A DNA stretch of 64,000 nucleotides from CCMP332 sp040218795 (GTDB lineage Bacteria > Bacteroidota > Bacteroidia > Cytophagales > CCMP332), in NCBI GenBank assembly GCA_040218795.1, contig JAVJQT010000007.1, positions 186,001 through 250,000 of the forward strand. The letters run 5' to 3'. Under the pieces are notes generated by a model. That model worked only from the letters and a program-made list of their open reading frames with translations. It was not told the DNA's origin and did not search any database. Shown here one piece after another: positions 33,887 to 42,438 of the stretch (the stretch's first letter is position 1; every line of letters begins with the position of its first letter). Both the position numbers and the translations under genes were made by a program.

Positions 33887-34353
33887 GTCGTGTCTTTTGC
33901 ATTTTGATGTCCATTGAGCCTATTCTCAAGGATTTTTAGGTCTTGCTGATGGATTTTTTCATTTAAGTTGTCTGTTTCTTTTTCGATCTTATCTTCAAGT
34001 TGGTCGAGTTGGGAATTATTCTTTTGCACATCTTTATTAAGTTGCTCAAGTTTTGTATCAAGTTTGGTCATCCAAATTCTAGAATCATAGACAAACCAAA
34101 GACCAATAAATAGCACCAAACCAAGGGCATATGGTATCCAATTATTCTCAAAATGTTCTCTGATAAGTTTGGTGTTACTTTTAGGTCTTCTGGCAAAGGC
34201 TGATTCGTCAGATTTAGACTCATCACTTTGGTCTGACTCATCGAATTCATGATATTCAGGAACTGTTGGGTTATAATCCCTACCGCGATAGTACTTTGAG
34301 TAGTCCACGCGTTCGCCATAAGATTTGGGTTGTCCAGATTTCTTTCTTGCCAT
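33871..34353 (-). CDS. Cassette-like single-pass membrane protein with coiled coil
   Basis: A 160-residue protein. Residues 1-65 are charged and disordered with Asp-Ser-Glu repeats, 72-89 form one transmembrane helix ('WIPYALGLVLFIGLWFVY'), and 93-148 form a strong coiled coil ('LEQLNKDVQKNNSQLDQLED'). The last residues, 'TTYNKH', and the stop are encoded by the attC-like arm. The ATG shares one base with the stop of the upstream gene (TAATG), so the two are translated together and probably act together. Function unknown. Confidence 0.65.
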   Translation of the reverse strand: MARKKSGQPKSYGERVDYSKYYRGRDYNPTVPEYHEFDESDQSDESKSDESAFARRPKSNTKLIREHFENNWIPYALGLVLFIGLWFVYDSRIWMTKLDTKLEQLNKDVQKNNSQLDQLEDKIEKETDNLNEKIHQQDLKILENRLNGHQNAKDTTYNKH

Positions 34354-35096
34354 TATTTCACATAAAAATCATTAAGCCACTTCTTGAAATTCTTGTCACT
34401 GAAGTTCTCGGCAAGCTCTACAAATCTGTCGTACCTCATCTCAGAAACACTTTCTAAGTTGGGTTCATAGTATCGTTGATAGTCAATAGAAGCAAATAAT
34501 TCATCTTCATCTGCTTTTTTGATGATATTGTAAATGACGTTATTGTAATCGAATATTTCTTTATCTGAAATTGATTCGTCCACAGGAAATTTTCTTGAAA
34601 AAGTAAGATTGATATCATTGACACCATCAACTGTCAGACCAATTGTTCTGTCAATGAAATTATTCGCGATTGTTTCATCTTTAAATAGATATCGCTTAAT
34701 GAAACCAATGCGATGGATTTGTGTAATTCCATACTTTTTAAGCATTCCATTAATTATCTCGTCCCGGAAAGCCCTAATATATTCTTGGGTAGAAAATTCA
34801 TAGTCTGATAGGTTTATTTCGAGAATAATATCTGTATTTGATATTTTCAAATAGTTCCTTCGCTTATCATGTAAAATTTTTGAGTGAGTTGATTCATGAT
34901 TCACTTGTGAAAACAATCCAGGGTTGAAAAAAGCCTTCTTGCTATAAAGAATATTATCAACCATTGCACCTATATTATCTTCAATGGAAAAGTTTGCTCG
35001 GAATCTGATTCCAATCACTAAAGAGATCAAGTGATCTTCCAGCTTTTCAATTTTGGTGCTTAAAACTTTTTCTTTGGTTTTCATGATATGGTTCAT
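34353..35096 (-). CDS. Cassette-like protein of unknown function, first of a gene pair
   Basis: A 247-residue predicted cytoplasmic protein; a second ATG four codons in is an alternative start. Notable parts are 'RFRANFSIEDNIGAMVDNIL', 'DIILEINLSDYEFSTQEYIR' and a C-terminal 'RYDRFVELAENFSDKNFKKW'. The pattern faintly recalls sporadically distributed families of the TIGR04255 type, found in variable islands, but I cannot support that assignment. It starts ten bases after an attC-like inverted repeat and is translationally coupled to the membrane coiled-coil gene. Confidence 0.6.
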   Translation of the reverse strand: MNHIMKTKEKVLSTKIEKLEDHLISLVIGIRFRANFSIEDNIGAMVDNILYSKKAFFNPGLFSQVNHESTHSKILHDKRRNYLKISNTDIILEINLSDYEFSTQEYIRAFRDEIINGMLKKYGITQIHRIGFIKRYLFKDETIANNFIDRTIGLTVDGVNDINLTFSRKFPVDESISDKEIFDYNNVIYNIIKKADEDELFASIDYQRYYEPNLESVSEMRYDRFVELAENFSDKNFKKWLNDFYVK

Positions 35097-35106
35097 TTAA
35101 TACTGA

Positions 35107-35195
35107 CTAACGTCAAATTTATTATATGATTATCAGTGCGTTATAAATTCTATTTTTATACTTAAAATTACTCATTTCTTCCAATTTGACGTTAG
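35107..35195 (-). repeat. Long inverted repeat 4 at the 5' edge of the cassette-like block
   Basis: Perfect 13-base arms, CTAACGTCAAATT (35107-35119) and AATTTGACGTTAG (35183-35195), enclose a 63-base loop. Its arm sequence differs from the CTAAAATG type of repeats 1-3, but the CTAAC and GTTAG ends are close to attC core sites and the spacing to the following gene start (ten bases) is like that of a cassette boundary. Confidence 0.5.
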
Positions 35196-35462
35196 CTTCT
35201 GAATTCAATTCGGAAAGGGGGAAATTGATACTTTTCTCCAATCAATTTCTCGCCCGAATCTCCCCAATGACCTACAACGTCTGTATAAAATCCATAAACC
35301 GAATACAAACATTTACAAACGATTATTTCCAGATAAATGTAATAAAAAGGACTTTAGTATATTTTCAATTTTATTTAATCTCCCGACGATCCTGAAATTA
35401 TTTTCAAAGCCTTTGGAATGAAAGAAATTTAAACTTTGGCCCTCTTATGCTGTTATTTAGAT
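35196..35462. other. Non-coding stretch beyond the cassette-like block
   Basis: Between inverted repeat 4 and the oxidoreductase start there is no credible reading frame. The sequence is AT-rich with a few short direct motifs, no hairpin with a T run and no promoter that I can place with correct spacing. It may hold the promoter of the oxidoreductase gene and decayed cassette sequence. Together with repeat 4 it forms the only gap of more than 300 bases in the window. Confidence 0.6.
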
Positions 35463-36131
35463 ATGAGTTCTTATAAAATACAGGTGGTGGAAATAAAGGA
35501 AAGAACGCATGACACCTTTTCATTTGTTACGACCAAACCCAAAGACTATCAATTTAAACCGGGTCAGGCTACCGAAATGTCCATTTTAAAAGAAGGCTGG
35601 GAAGATGAAAAAAGGCCATTTACGTTTACAGGATTGCCGGATGGAGAGCATCTGGAGTTTACCATTAAAACCTATCCTTCGCATGAAGGCATGACCAATG
35701 AACTTTTAAAAGTAAAAACCGGGGATTTTTTTGAAATCGGAGATGCATGGGGCGCCATTGAATACAAGGGCAAAGGCCTTTTCCTGGCAGGCGGCGCAGG
35801 TGTGACACCTTTTATAGCTATTTTAAGACATTTGAGAAAAGAAGATAAACTCGCCGGGAACAAGCTGATTTTTGCCAATAGAAGTCCGGAAGACATTATT
35901 TTAGAAGATGAATTCAAAACCTTGCTGGGCGATAATTTTATCAATATTCTAGATGATAAGGGAGGCTCTGACTATGAGGAAGGAAGAATTGATAAAGACT
36001 TTCTCAAAAACCACATTTCCAATTTCGACCAACATTTTTATATCTGCGGGCCGGAAAAATTCAACGAAGCCATGATCGGATATCTCAAAGATTTAGGTGC
36101 GAATGCTGACACAGTTGTATTTGAAGAGTAA
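35463..36131 (+). CDS. Flavodoxin/ferredoxin-NADP reductase-like FAD oxidoreductase
   Basis: The ATG at 35463 ('MSSYKIQVVEIKERTHDTFS') gives 222 residues; an earlier in-frame start is poorly placed. An FAD-binding barrel (residues 1-95, with 'KRPFTFTGLPDGEHLEF' as the Arg-x-x-Thr flavin motif) precedes an NAD(P)-binding domain ('FLAGGAGVTPFIAILRHL', 'YICGPEKFNEAM'). It has no ferredoxin domain or heme domain, so it is a stand-alone reductase that needs a partner carrier. Its stop is one base away from the convergent lipoprotein gene. Confidence 0.88.
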   Translation: MSSYKIQVVEIKERTHDTFSFVTTKPKDYQFKPGQATEMSILKEGWEDEKRPFTFTGLPDGEHLEFTIKTYPSHEGMTNELLKVKTGDFFEIGDAWGAIEYKGKGLFLAGGAGVTPFIAILRHLRKEDKLAGNKLIFANRSPEDIILEDEFKTLLGDNFINILDDKGGSDYEEGRIDKDFLKNHISNFDQHFYICGPEKFNEAMIGYLKDLGANADTVVFEE

Positions 36132-36132
36132 A

Positions 36133-36669
36133 TTAATTCTCAAACTTTTTTTTAGTGGAATTTAAAAAAGCTTTTCCAATATTGGAGCTTCCAAAGTTGC
36201 GGTAAAAGAAACCTAAAAACCCCGGAGATTTTACATTGCTGATAATTAAATGGTATTCAACCTTATTATCCTGGAATTGGTACTTTTCTATAAAATGAGA
36301 CCTGAAACCTGTAGACTTTCCTGCTGTGTATAGCTCATCAAATTCGATCGTGATTGAGTTTTCAGTACTTGTAATTGTGAAATTATTGCGCTTCATCAAT
36401 CCTTCATTCGTTTTTATATGGATAAAATCATCACTCTTCTCTGTAAGTTCAGCTGAACTAATTCCTGGCATGAGTGTAGTAACTTTTTCAAAGTGTGTAC
36501 CCTTGTCTTGAAAAGCACTTTTTACCTTATCCGGACTGCAATCTATTATTGTCTTTCCTTCAAACCAAATTTTATCCATTATTTCATTATCATTTTCCCA
36601 AGATTCACATGAGGTAATTATCACCAAAATAGTGAATAAAATTAGCTGATCACTAAAGCATACTTTCAT
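36133..36669 (-). CDS. Lipoprotein with SRPBCC-like fold
   Basis: The start at 36669 gives 178 residues and a lipobox 'ILVIITSCESW' (Cys21); the longer frame to 36723 has no signal and would overlap the glycosyltransferase gene. The body, with 'WFEGKTIIDCSPDKVKSAFQ', 'ISSAELTEKSDDFIHIKTNE' and a C-terminal helix 'NFGSSNIGKAFLNSTKKKF', suggests a START/SRPBCC lipid- or ligand-binding domain outside the cytoplasm. No enzyme motif. It follows the glycosyltransferase gene by 25 bases on the same strand. Confidence 0.65.
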   Translation of the reverse strand: MKVCFSDQLILFTILVIITSCESWENDNEIMDKIWFEGKTIIDCSPDKVKSAFQDKGTHFEKVTTLMPGISSAELTEKSDDFIHIKTNEGLMKRNNFTITSTENSITIEFDELYTAGKSTGFRSHFIEKYQFQDNKVEYHLIISNVKSPGFLGFFYRNFGSSNIGKAFLNSTKKKFEN

Positions 36670-36694
36670 CTGAATTAAGTTAAATGAAAGGCAG

Positions 36695-37867
36695 TCAAAA
36701 TCTAATTTCAATTTGCTCAACAATTCTATCTACAAGTTTCGCTTTATCGAAATGTTTTGCCAAACGCAAAGCATTGGATCTGTAAGCATTCATTAGATCG
36801 GGATCTTCGGAAATATTTTGAATTGATTTTAAGAGCTCCATTGGATTGGCAAGATCCCAGAATAAACCCGCATTTTCTTTTAAAATTAATTCCTCTATCC
36901 AGCCTTTCACATTGATCACGGAAATACATCCCGCGGCGAGTCCATCAAAAAATTTATTGGGCGAACCCGTGCCCAAAAGCGGAAATTGGGCATAGCTAAT
37001 AAAATTGAAATCGCTTTTGGCTAACAATTCAGCTACTTTTTCTTTATTCCCATAGTCTACAAAATGTACATTGGAAGGCGCTGAATTTTTTATTTTTTCT
37101 TCTTCTTTTCCGGCAATCATCAGGTAAAAGTGGATTTGAGGATAGTGTTTTTCGGCCACCCTGGCCAGCTCCACCATTTGCATCAGATCATTTGCAAGCC
37201 CTGCCGTCCCGACGTAAGTACAAATAATCTCCGAACCTTGAGAAGGGTTTATGTTTTGTTTCATGAACATAGCCGGATCAGCAAAATTTTCGACTACAAT
37301 ATTCGCCGTATAAGGCCATTTCTGATAAATATGAGCTTGAATATCTTTTGAAAGTGAAATGATCAGATCAGCCTTTTTGTAAATTTTTTTTTCAAGTTTT
37401 CGGCTAAAAAACTTCAGCATAGGATTTTTTAGTATCCCCATTTCAATCGGCACATCCGGCCAAAGGTCACCAACTTCAAAAACAAAGGGTTTTTTTGTCC
37501 ACATGGCAAGCAGACCGCTACTCAAAGGCACCGAAACAGCGTAAACCATGTCAAATTCATGCTTTCTTGCTTCTTTTCGCGCCAGGTATAGAAATTTCAC
37601 AAAAGTTTTGATCCTCTGCCAAAATCGCATTGAATTGCTCCATCCAACCGGTAAGCGAATCACTTCAACTCCCTCTTCCTGTGTTTCCTCTCTGTGCTCA
37701 TTCGTATCACGTCTTCGGTCCTCGTCTTTATGCTCCTCACTCATTTGACCTGCAACTATAGTCATCTCATGCCCTGCTTTTTGCAAAGCCCTTGTCACAT
37801 ACCAGGAACGGATGCCTCCGCCTTCTTCGGGAGTTCTATAAAACTGGTGGATAAAAAAAATCCTCAT
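36695..37867 (-). CDS. Glycosyltransferase family 4 protein
   Basis: A 390-residue GT-B enzyme. The N-terminal 'MRIFFIHQFYRTPEEGGGIR' with the Gly-rich loop, 'ALQKAGHEMTIVAG', the middle 'KPFVFEVGDLWPDVPIEMGI' and 'CTYVGTAGLANDLMQMVELA', and the late 'GSPNKFFDGLAAGCISVINV' follow the WbuB/GT4 pattern. It should transfer a nucleotide-activated sugar to a glycan or lipid carrier in cell-surface polysaccharide synthesis. No other polysaccharide gene is adjacent, which is unusual for such an enzyme. Confidence 0.9.
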   Translation of the reverse strand: MRIFFIHQFYRTPEEGGGIRSWYVTRALQKAGHEMTIVAGQMSEEHKDEDRRRDTNEHREETQEEGVEVIRLPVGWSNSMRFWQRIKTFVKFLYLARKEARKHEFDMVYAVSVPLSSGLLAMWTKKPFVFEVGDLWPDVPIEMGILKNPMLKFFSRKLEKKIYKKADLIISLSKDIQAHIYQKWPYTANIVVENFADPAMFMKQNINPSQGSEIICTYVGTAGLANDLMQMVELARVAEKHYPQIHFYLMIAGKEEEKIKNSAPSNVHFVDYGNKEKVAELLAKSDFNFISYAQFPLLGTGSPNKFFDGLAAGCISVINVKGWIEELILKENAGLFWDLANPMELLKSIQNISEDPDLMNAYRSNALRLAKHFDKAKLVDRIVEQIEIRF

Positions 37868-37918
37868 AACTTAATTCAAAGATAAAGCCATGAGGATTAC
37901 AATGAGCAAATAATATCT

Positions 37919-38143
37919 CTAAGCGCTGTAATTTTTAGAAAAGAAGATCAAATTGTCAACCATTCTTTGTGACGGAGAAAGATCTATTTTCTTAATTTCA
38001 TTTTTAATAAAGGTAAAATCCGAAAGGTCGTTTTTTAACTCTTCATCTAAATTCAACGAAATTTCAATCTGTTCATTCTCTTCAGAATTCGTCTCGCCGT
38101 AGACATATTTAATTAATTCATCTTGGGTAATTGTTTTGATCAT
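37919..38143 (-). CDS. Small partner protein of the ECF sigma factor (possible anti-sigma)
   Basis: A 74-residue acidic protein starting 'MIKTITQDELIKYVYGETNS', which resembles the N-terminal part of anti-sigma factors ('LIKYVYGE...' helix). It lacks a transmembrane helix and the zinc-finger His-x-x-x-Cys-x-x-Cys motif. Its start overlaps the sigma factor gene by 26 bases, so expression is coupled. A soluble anti-sigma or modulator role is inferred from context only. Confidence 0.7.
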   Translation of the reverse strand: MIKTITQDELIKYVYGETNSEENEQIEISLNLDEELKNDLSDFTFIKNEIKKIDLSPSQRMVDNLIFFSKNYSA

Positions 38144-38717
38144 AGGCTATATTATGTTGTTTCAGCTTTTTTCTGAGATTAATTAATGCATATCTCATTC
38201 TGCCCAGAGCAGTATTTATGCTGACATCAGTAGCCTCTGCTATTTCCTTGAAACTCATATCGGTAAAGTGTCGCATAATTAATACTTCCCTCTGTGCTTT
38301 AGGTAACGTCTTAATTAGCTCTCTTATTTTCTTATGGGTCTCTTTATTTATTCTGTACGATTCAACCGAGTCTTCGGCAAAGGCCAGTGAATTGAAAATA
38401 TTGCCTCCATCTTCTGTAATGATGGTTGGATTGCGTTTTTGCTTTCTAAAATAATCAATCGCAAGATTATGGCTTATTCTCAATAACCAGGGTAAAAATT
38501 TACCCTCTTCATTGTATTTTCCATTTTTGATGGTTTTGACGACTTTTATAAATACGTCCTGAGACAGATCTTCTGCTACGTAGCGATCTTTTACAATAAG
38601 AAAAATGGTGGTATAAACCCTGTTCTTGTGTTTCTCTAGTAATATCTTAAAAGCCTCTTCATCACCGTTCTTATAAAGCGAAAGGAGTTGTGAATCTTCT
38701 ATTTGATAGTTTTTCAT
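38118..38717 (-). CDS. ECF-type RNA polymerase sigma factor
   Basis: The start at 38717 gives 199 residues; another ATG lies four codons upstream. Region 2 is 'YVAEDLSQDVFIKVVKTIKN' with 'LPWLLRISHNLAIDYFRKQK', and region 4 is 'TLPKAQREVLIMRHFTDMSF' followed by the helix-turn-helix 'FKEIAEATDVSINTALGRMR'. It belongs to the sigma-70 ECF group common in Cytophagales. It diverges from uvrA over about 160 bases. The small gene overlapping its end is the likely modulator. Confidence 0.93.
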   Translation of the reverse strand: MKNYQIEDSQLLSLYKNGDEEAFKILLEKHKNRVYTTIFLIVKDRYVAEDLSQDVFIKVVKTIKNGKYNEEGKFLPWLLRISHNLAIDYFRKQKRNPTIITEDGGNIFNSLAFAEDSVESYRINKETHKKIRELIKTLPKAQREVLIMRHFTDMSFKEIAEATDVSINTALGRMRYALINLRKKLKQHNIAYDQNNYPR

Positions 38718-38879
38718 CTCGTATGTCACAAATTGGTAACGTAGAGCTTTATATCATAGAGTGCTTTTAGGGTTAAAATTTTTAGAACAAATTCAAAGGT
38801 GATTAAACAAAATGACAATGTCAAGTATTTATTTTTTGTTCATTTGCGAAATTAAGATCGAATTTAGCCTAAATCTTAC

Positions 38880-41708
38880 ATGCCGGAAACAGTAATTACA
38901 AAGAAAAATACACTAGAAAGCCTTGATCCTAAGGACTTTATTATAATAAAAGGTGCCAATGTCAATAACCTCAAATCCCTGGATGTGGCAATTCCAAGAA
39001 ATAAACTAATTGTAGTAACCGGTGTATCGGGTTCGGGAAAGTCTTCTTTGGCTTTCGATACACTCTTTGCAGAAGGTCAACGTATGTACGTTGAAAGCCT
39101 ATCCTCCTATGCGAGACAGTTTTTAGGGCGTATGGAAAAACCGGAGGTGGATTATATCAAAGGCGTGGCGCCGGCTATAGCCATCGAGCAAAAAGTGAGT
39201 ACAAAAAATCCCAGATCCACAATCGGAACCAGCACGGAAATTTACGATTACATGAAATTGCTTTTCGCGAGAATAGGGAAAACATACTCCCCGGTTTCCG
39301 GTGAAATAGTCGAAAAACACAATGTTGAAGATGTTGTGGAATTTATCAGTTCCAGAAAAGAAGGAGAACGTTTTGTAATTACAACACCATTGATCAAACG
39401 CAAAGGCAGAACTATTTCAGACGAACTGAAAATACTCTTGTCTAAAGGCTATACCAGAGTGCGGTTAAAAGAAAAAGAGATTTCTTTCATAGAAGATATG
39501 ATCGAAAAGGGCGAAAAACCCAAACACGAGGATGTCGAAATTATCATCGACAGGGATGCAGTAAAAAAGGAGGATGAAGATTTTCTTTTTCGTTTGACGG
39601 ATTCGATTCAAACAGCATTTTTTGAAGGAGAGGGTCGGTGTTTTATTGTTATCGATGATCAAAAACACGATTTCAGCGAGTCTTTTGAAGCCGACGGTAT
39701 TGTCTTTGAAGAACCCAGTGTAAATTTCTTTTCATTCAATAATCCCTACGGCGCATGCAGAAAATGCGAAGGTTTTGGTAAAGTATTGGGTATTGATCCC
39801 GACCTTGTCATTCCCGATCACTCGCTTTCCGTTTTTGAAGGTGCGGTGGCACCCTGGAAGGGAGAGACTTTAAAGAAATGGAAAGACAATTTCGTAATTG
39901 CGGCGGTTGAAAAACACGATTTTCCGGCGCACAGGGCCTATGGAGATTTGAGCGATGAAGAAAAGACCCTACTTTGGGAAGGTGCAGAAGGTATAAAAGG
40001 GATAAATTACTTTTTTAAATTTATTGAGTCCAAACTTCATAAAATACAATACAGGGTTCTTTTGTCGCGATACAGGGGTAGAATGGAATGCCCGGATTGC
40101 AGAGGAACCAGGCTAAGAAAAGATGCCTCTTACGTTAAAATTAATGCCAAGTCAATCACCGACCTGGTATTGATGTCTGTAGTGAATTTAAGTGCGTTTT
40201 TTGACAAAATTCAATTGAATGAAAACGATAAATCTATTGCAGAGCGGCTTTTAAAGGAAATTCAGTATCGTCTTAAATATCTCAAACAGGTTGGATTGGA
40301 ATATTTGACCTTGAACCGTTTGACCTCAACACTTTCCGGAGGGGAATTTCAAAGAATAAAACTCGCTACCTCACTGGGTAGTGCATTGGTAGGTTCAATG
40401 TATATTTTAGATGAGCCGAGCATAGGATTGCATCCCCGCGATACCAAAAGGCTTATAAATATTCTCAAACATTTGCGCGATTTGGGTAATTCAGTGATTG
40501 TAGTGGAGCATGAAGAAGAAATAATGCGAGCAGCCGATCAAATCATTGACATCGGGCCGGATGCAGGCGTTTTAGGCGGGGAATTGGTTTTTCAAGGCAC
40601 ATTTGAAGCCATGAAAAAAGCTGATAAAACCCATACTACAAGATTTCTTTTAGGTGAAGACACGCTTCCATTAAATTCCCATCCTCGTCAATGGAAAAAT
40701 AAAATAAGCATTAAAGGAGCCAGAAAACACAATCTGAGAAATATAGAGGTGGATTTACCATTAAATGTTCTGACCGTGGTAAGCGGTGTTAGCGGAAGTG
40801 GGAAAAGCACATTGATTTCGGATATCATTTATCCTCAATTGGGTAGGATGATTGATGGCATATTACCCGGAAGTGGAGAAAATTCCTTGATTTCAGGAGA
40901 CTGGAAAAAAATAGGTCAGGTGGAGTTTGTTGATCAGAATCCAATTGGCAAATCATCGAGATCAAATCCCGTAACTTATATCAAAGCCTACGATGCCATT
41001 AGAAATTTATACGCAGATCAGCAATTATCAAAAGCAAGAGGCTATAAACCCGCATATTTTTCTTTCAATGTGGATGGCGGAAGATGTGAGGAATGCCAGG
41101 GAGAAGGCACAATTAAAATAGAAATGCAGTTTATGGCTGACATTATTTTAAAATGTGATAACTGTAAAGGGAAACGATTCAAAAGCGATGTCCTGGAAGT
41201 GGAGTACAATGGCAAAAGCATTTCGGATATTCTCGAATTGACAGTGGATGAGGCCATTGATTTTTTTGAAAAGGAAAAATCAATAATCAATAAGCTCAGC
41301 CCATTGCAAGAGGTGGGTTTGGGATACATCACACTGGGCCAATCTTCCAACACACTAAGTGGAGGAGAAGCACAAAGGGTAAAACTTGCCTCATTTTTAA
41401 GTAAATCAAATAGTGCAAATAAAATCCTTTTTATTTTTGACGAACCAACCACCGGATTGCATTTTCACGATATACAAAAACTTCTAAAATCCCTGCAGGC
41501 CCTGATTAATCAAGGCCATACCGTTTTGTTGATCGAGCACAATCTTGATGTCATTCAGTCGGCCGACTGGATAATTGATCTCGGTCCTGAAGGTGGAGAT
41601 CATGGAGGAAAGATCATATTTACAGGAACACCTGAAGCGTTAATAAAAAGCGAATCGGGTTATACGGCTTCTTTTTTAAAGGAAAAATATCAACAGGAAT
41701 ATGTCTAG
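38880..41708 (+). CDS. uvrA: Excinuclease ABC subunit A
   Basis: A 942-residue DNA damage sensor of nucleotide excision repair with two ABC ATPase halves. First Walker A is 'GVSGSGKSSLAFDTLFAEGQ', with zinc finger 'CRKCEGFGKVLGID' and the second pair 'CPDCRGTR'; first ABC signature is 'LSGGEFQRIKLATSLGS'. The second half has 'GVSGSGKSTLISDIIYP', the zinc finger 'CEECQGEGTIKIEMQFMAD' with 'CDNCKGKRF', and 'LSGGEAQRVKLASFLSK'. Length is normal. Its last eight bases overlap coaX, so the two are translated together. Confidence 0.98.
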   Translation: MPETVITKKNTLESLDPKDFIIIKGANVNNLKSLDVAIPRNKLIVVTGVSGSGKSSLAFDTLFAEGQRMYVESLSSYARQFLGRMEKPEVDYIKGVAPAIAIEQKVSTKNPRSTIGTSTEIYDYMKLLFARIGKTYSPVSGEIVEKHNVEDVVEFISSRKEGERFVITTPLIKRKGRTISDELKILLSKGYTRVRLKEKEISFIEDMIEKGEKPKHEDVEIIIDRDAVKKEDEDFLFRLTDSIQTAFFEGEGRCFIVIDDQKHDFSESFEADGIVFEEPSVNFFSFNNPYGACRKCEGFGKVLGIDPDLVIPDHSLSVFEGAVAPWKGETLKKWKDNFVIAAVEKHDFPAHRAYGDLSDEEKTLLWEGAEGIKGINYFFKFIESKLHKIQYRVLLSRYRGRMECPDCRGTRLRKDASYVKINAKSITDLVLMSVVNLSAFFDKIQLNENDKSIAERLLKEIQYRLKYLKQVGLEYLTLNRLTSTLSGGEFQRIKLATSLGSALVGSMYILDEPSIGLHPRDTKRLINILKHLRDLGNSVIVVEHEEEIMRAADQIIDIGPDAGVLGGELVFQGTFEAMKKADKTHTTRFLLGEDTLPLNSHPRQWKNKISIKGARKHNLRNIEVDLPLNVLTVVSGVSGSGKSTLISDIIYPQLGRMIDGILPGSGENSLISGDWKKIGQVEFVDQNPIGKSSRSNPVTYIKAYDAIRNLYADQQLSKARGYKPAYFSFNVDGGRCEECQGEGTIKIEMQFMADIILKCDNCKGKRFKSDVLEVEYNGKSISDILELTVDEAIDFFEKEKSIINKLSPLQEVGLGYITLGQSSNTLSGGEAQRVKLASFLSKSNSANKILFIFDEPTTGLHFHDIQKLLKSLQALINQGHTVLLIEHNLDVIQSADWIIDLGPEGGDHGGKIIFTGTPEALIKSESGYTASFLKEKYQQEYV

Positions 41709-42438
41709 TCTAATAATCGACAGAGGGAATTCCAGAATTAAGGCAGCTATTGTTAAAAATGGCTCTAAGGACATTTCTGATCAAAGGATATTCTCAAATT
41801 TGACTGAATTAAAAGATTTTATTCATCAAGCAGGGCCCATTGAGCAAAGCATATATTCAGATGTTCAGAAGAACAGCAAGGAATTGGAGGAATTGCTCTA
41901 TGAAAATGGTCTGAACTTTATTCGTTGTAATTACCTGCTCAAATTGCCCTTTAAACTGGACTATCATACACCTCAAAGTTTGGGGGATGACCGAATTGCA
42001 GCAGTGGCTGCAGCTAATAGTATTAACCCGGGTAAAAATGTATTAGTAATTGATATAGGCACATGTATTACCTACGATTTTATAGATGACAAATCGGTTT
42101 ATCATGGCGGCGCCATAAGTCCGGGGATTAAAATGCGTTTTCAGGCCTTAAACAGTATGACCGGAAATTTGCCTCTTGTGGAGTTTGAAAATGAAAAAAT
42201 AAATTTTCCGGGAAAAAGCACGGTGGATTCCATAAAAAATGGAGTATTGAAAGGGATAATTTTTGAAGCGCAGGCTTTTGTTGATGAAATAAACAATAAA
42301 CACAAGGAATTAATCGTCCTAATTGGAGGCGGAGATAGAAAATACTTTGAATCTAAATTAAAAGGCAACATCTTTGCGCGCGAAAACTTAATACTGGAGG
42401 GATTAATCAGTATTCTATCATTTCATGATTCTCATTAA
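41701..42438 (+). CDS. coaX: Type III pantothenate kinase
   Basis: A 245-residue enzyme for the first step of coenzyme A synthesis, phosphorylation of pantothenate. It shows the acetate-kinase/Hsp70-fold features: 'LIIDRGNSRIKAAIVKNGS' as phosphate loop, 'LGDDRIAAVAAANSI', 'VLVIDIGTCITYDFI' and 'YHGGAISPGIKMRFQAL'. It overlaps uvrA by eight bases and the next gene by 14. It leads the envelope-biogenesis run up to the PpiD-like protein, an order I recall from other Bacteroidota. Confidence 0.95.
   Translation: MSSLIIDRGNSRIKAAIVKNGSKDISDQRIFSNLTELKDFIHQAGPIEQSIYSDVQKNSKELEELLYENGLNFIRCNYLLKLPFKLDYHTPQSLGDDRIAAVAAANSINPGKNVLVIDIGTCITYDFIDDKSVYHGGAISPGIKMRFQALNSMTGNLPLVEFENEKINFPGKSTVDSIKNGVLKGIIFEAQAFVDEINNKHKELIVLIGGGDRKYFESKLKGNIFARENLILEGLISILSFHDSH

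Noticed and set aside
38813..38823. TGACAATGTCA palindrome between the sigma factor gene and uvrA as an SOS operator
   Set aside because: Only five-base arms, no recognised LexA consensus for this phylum, and no second copy near uvrA.
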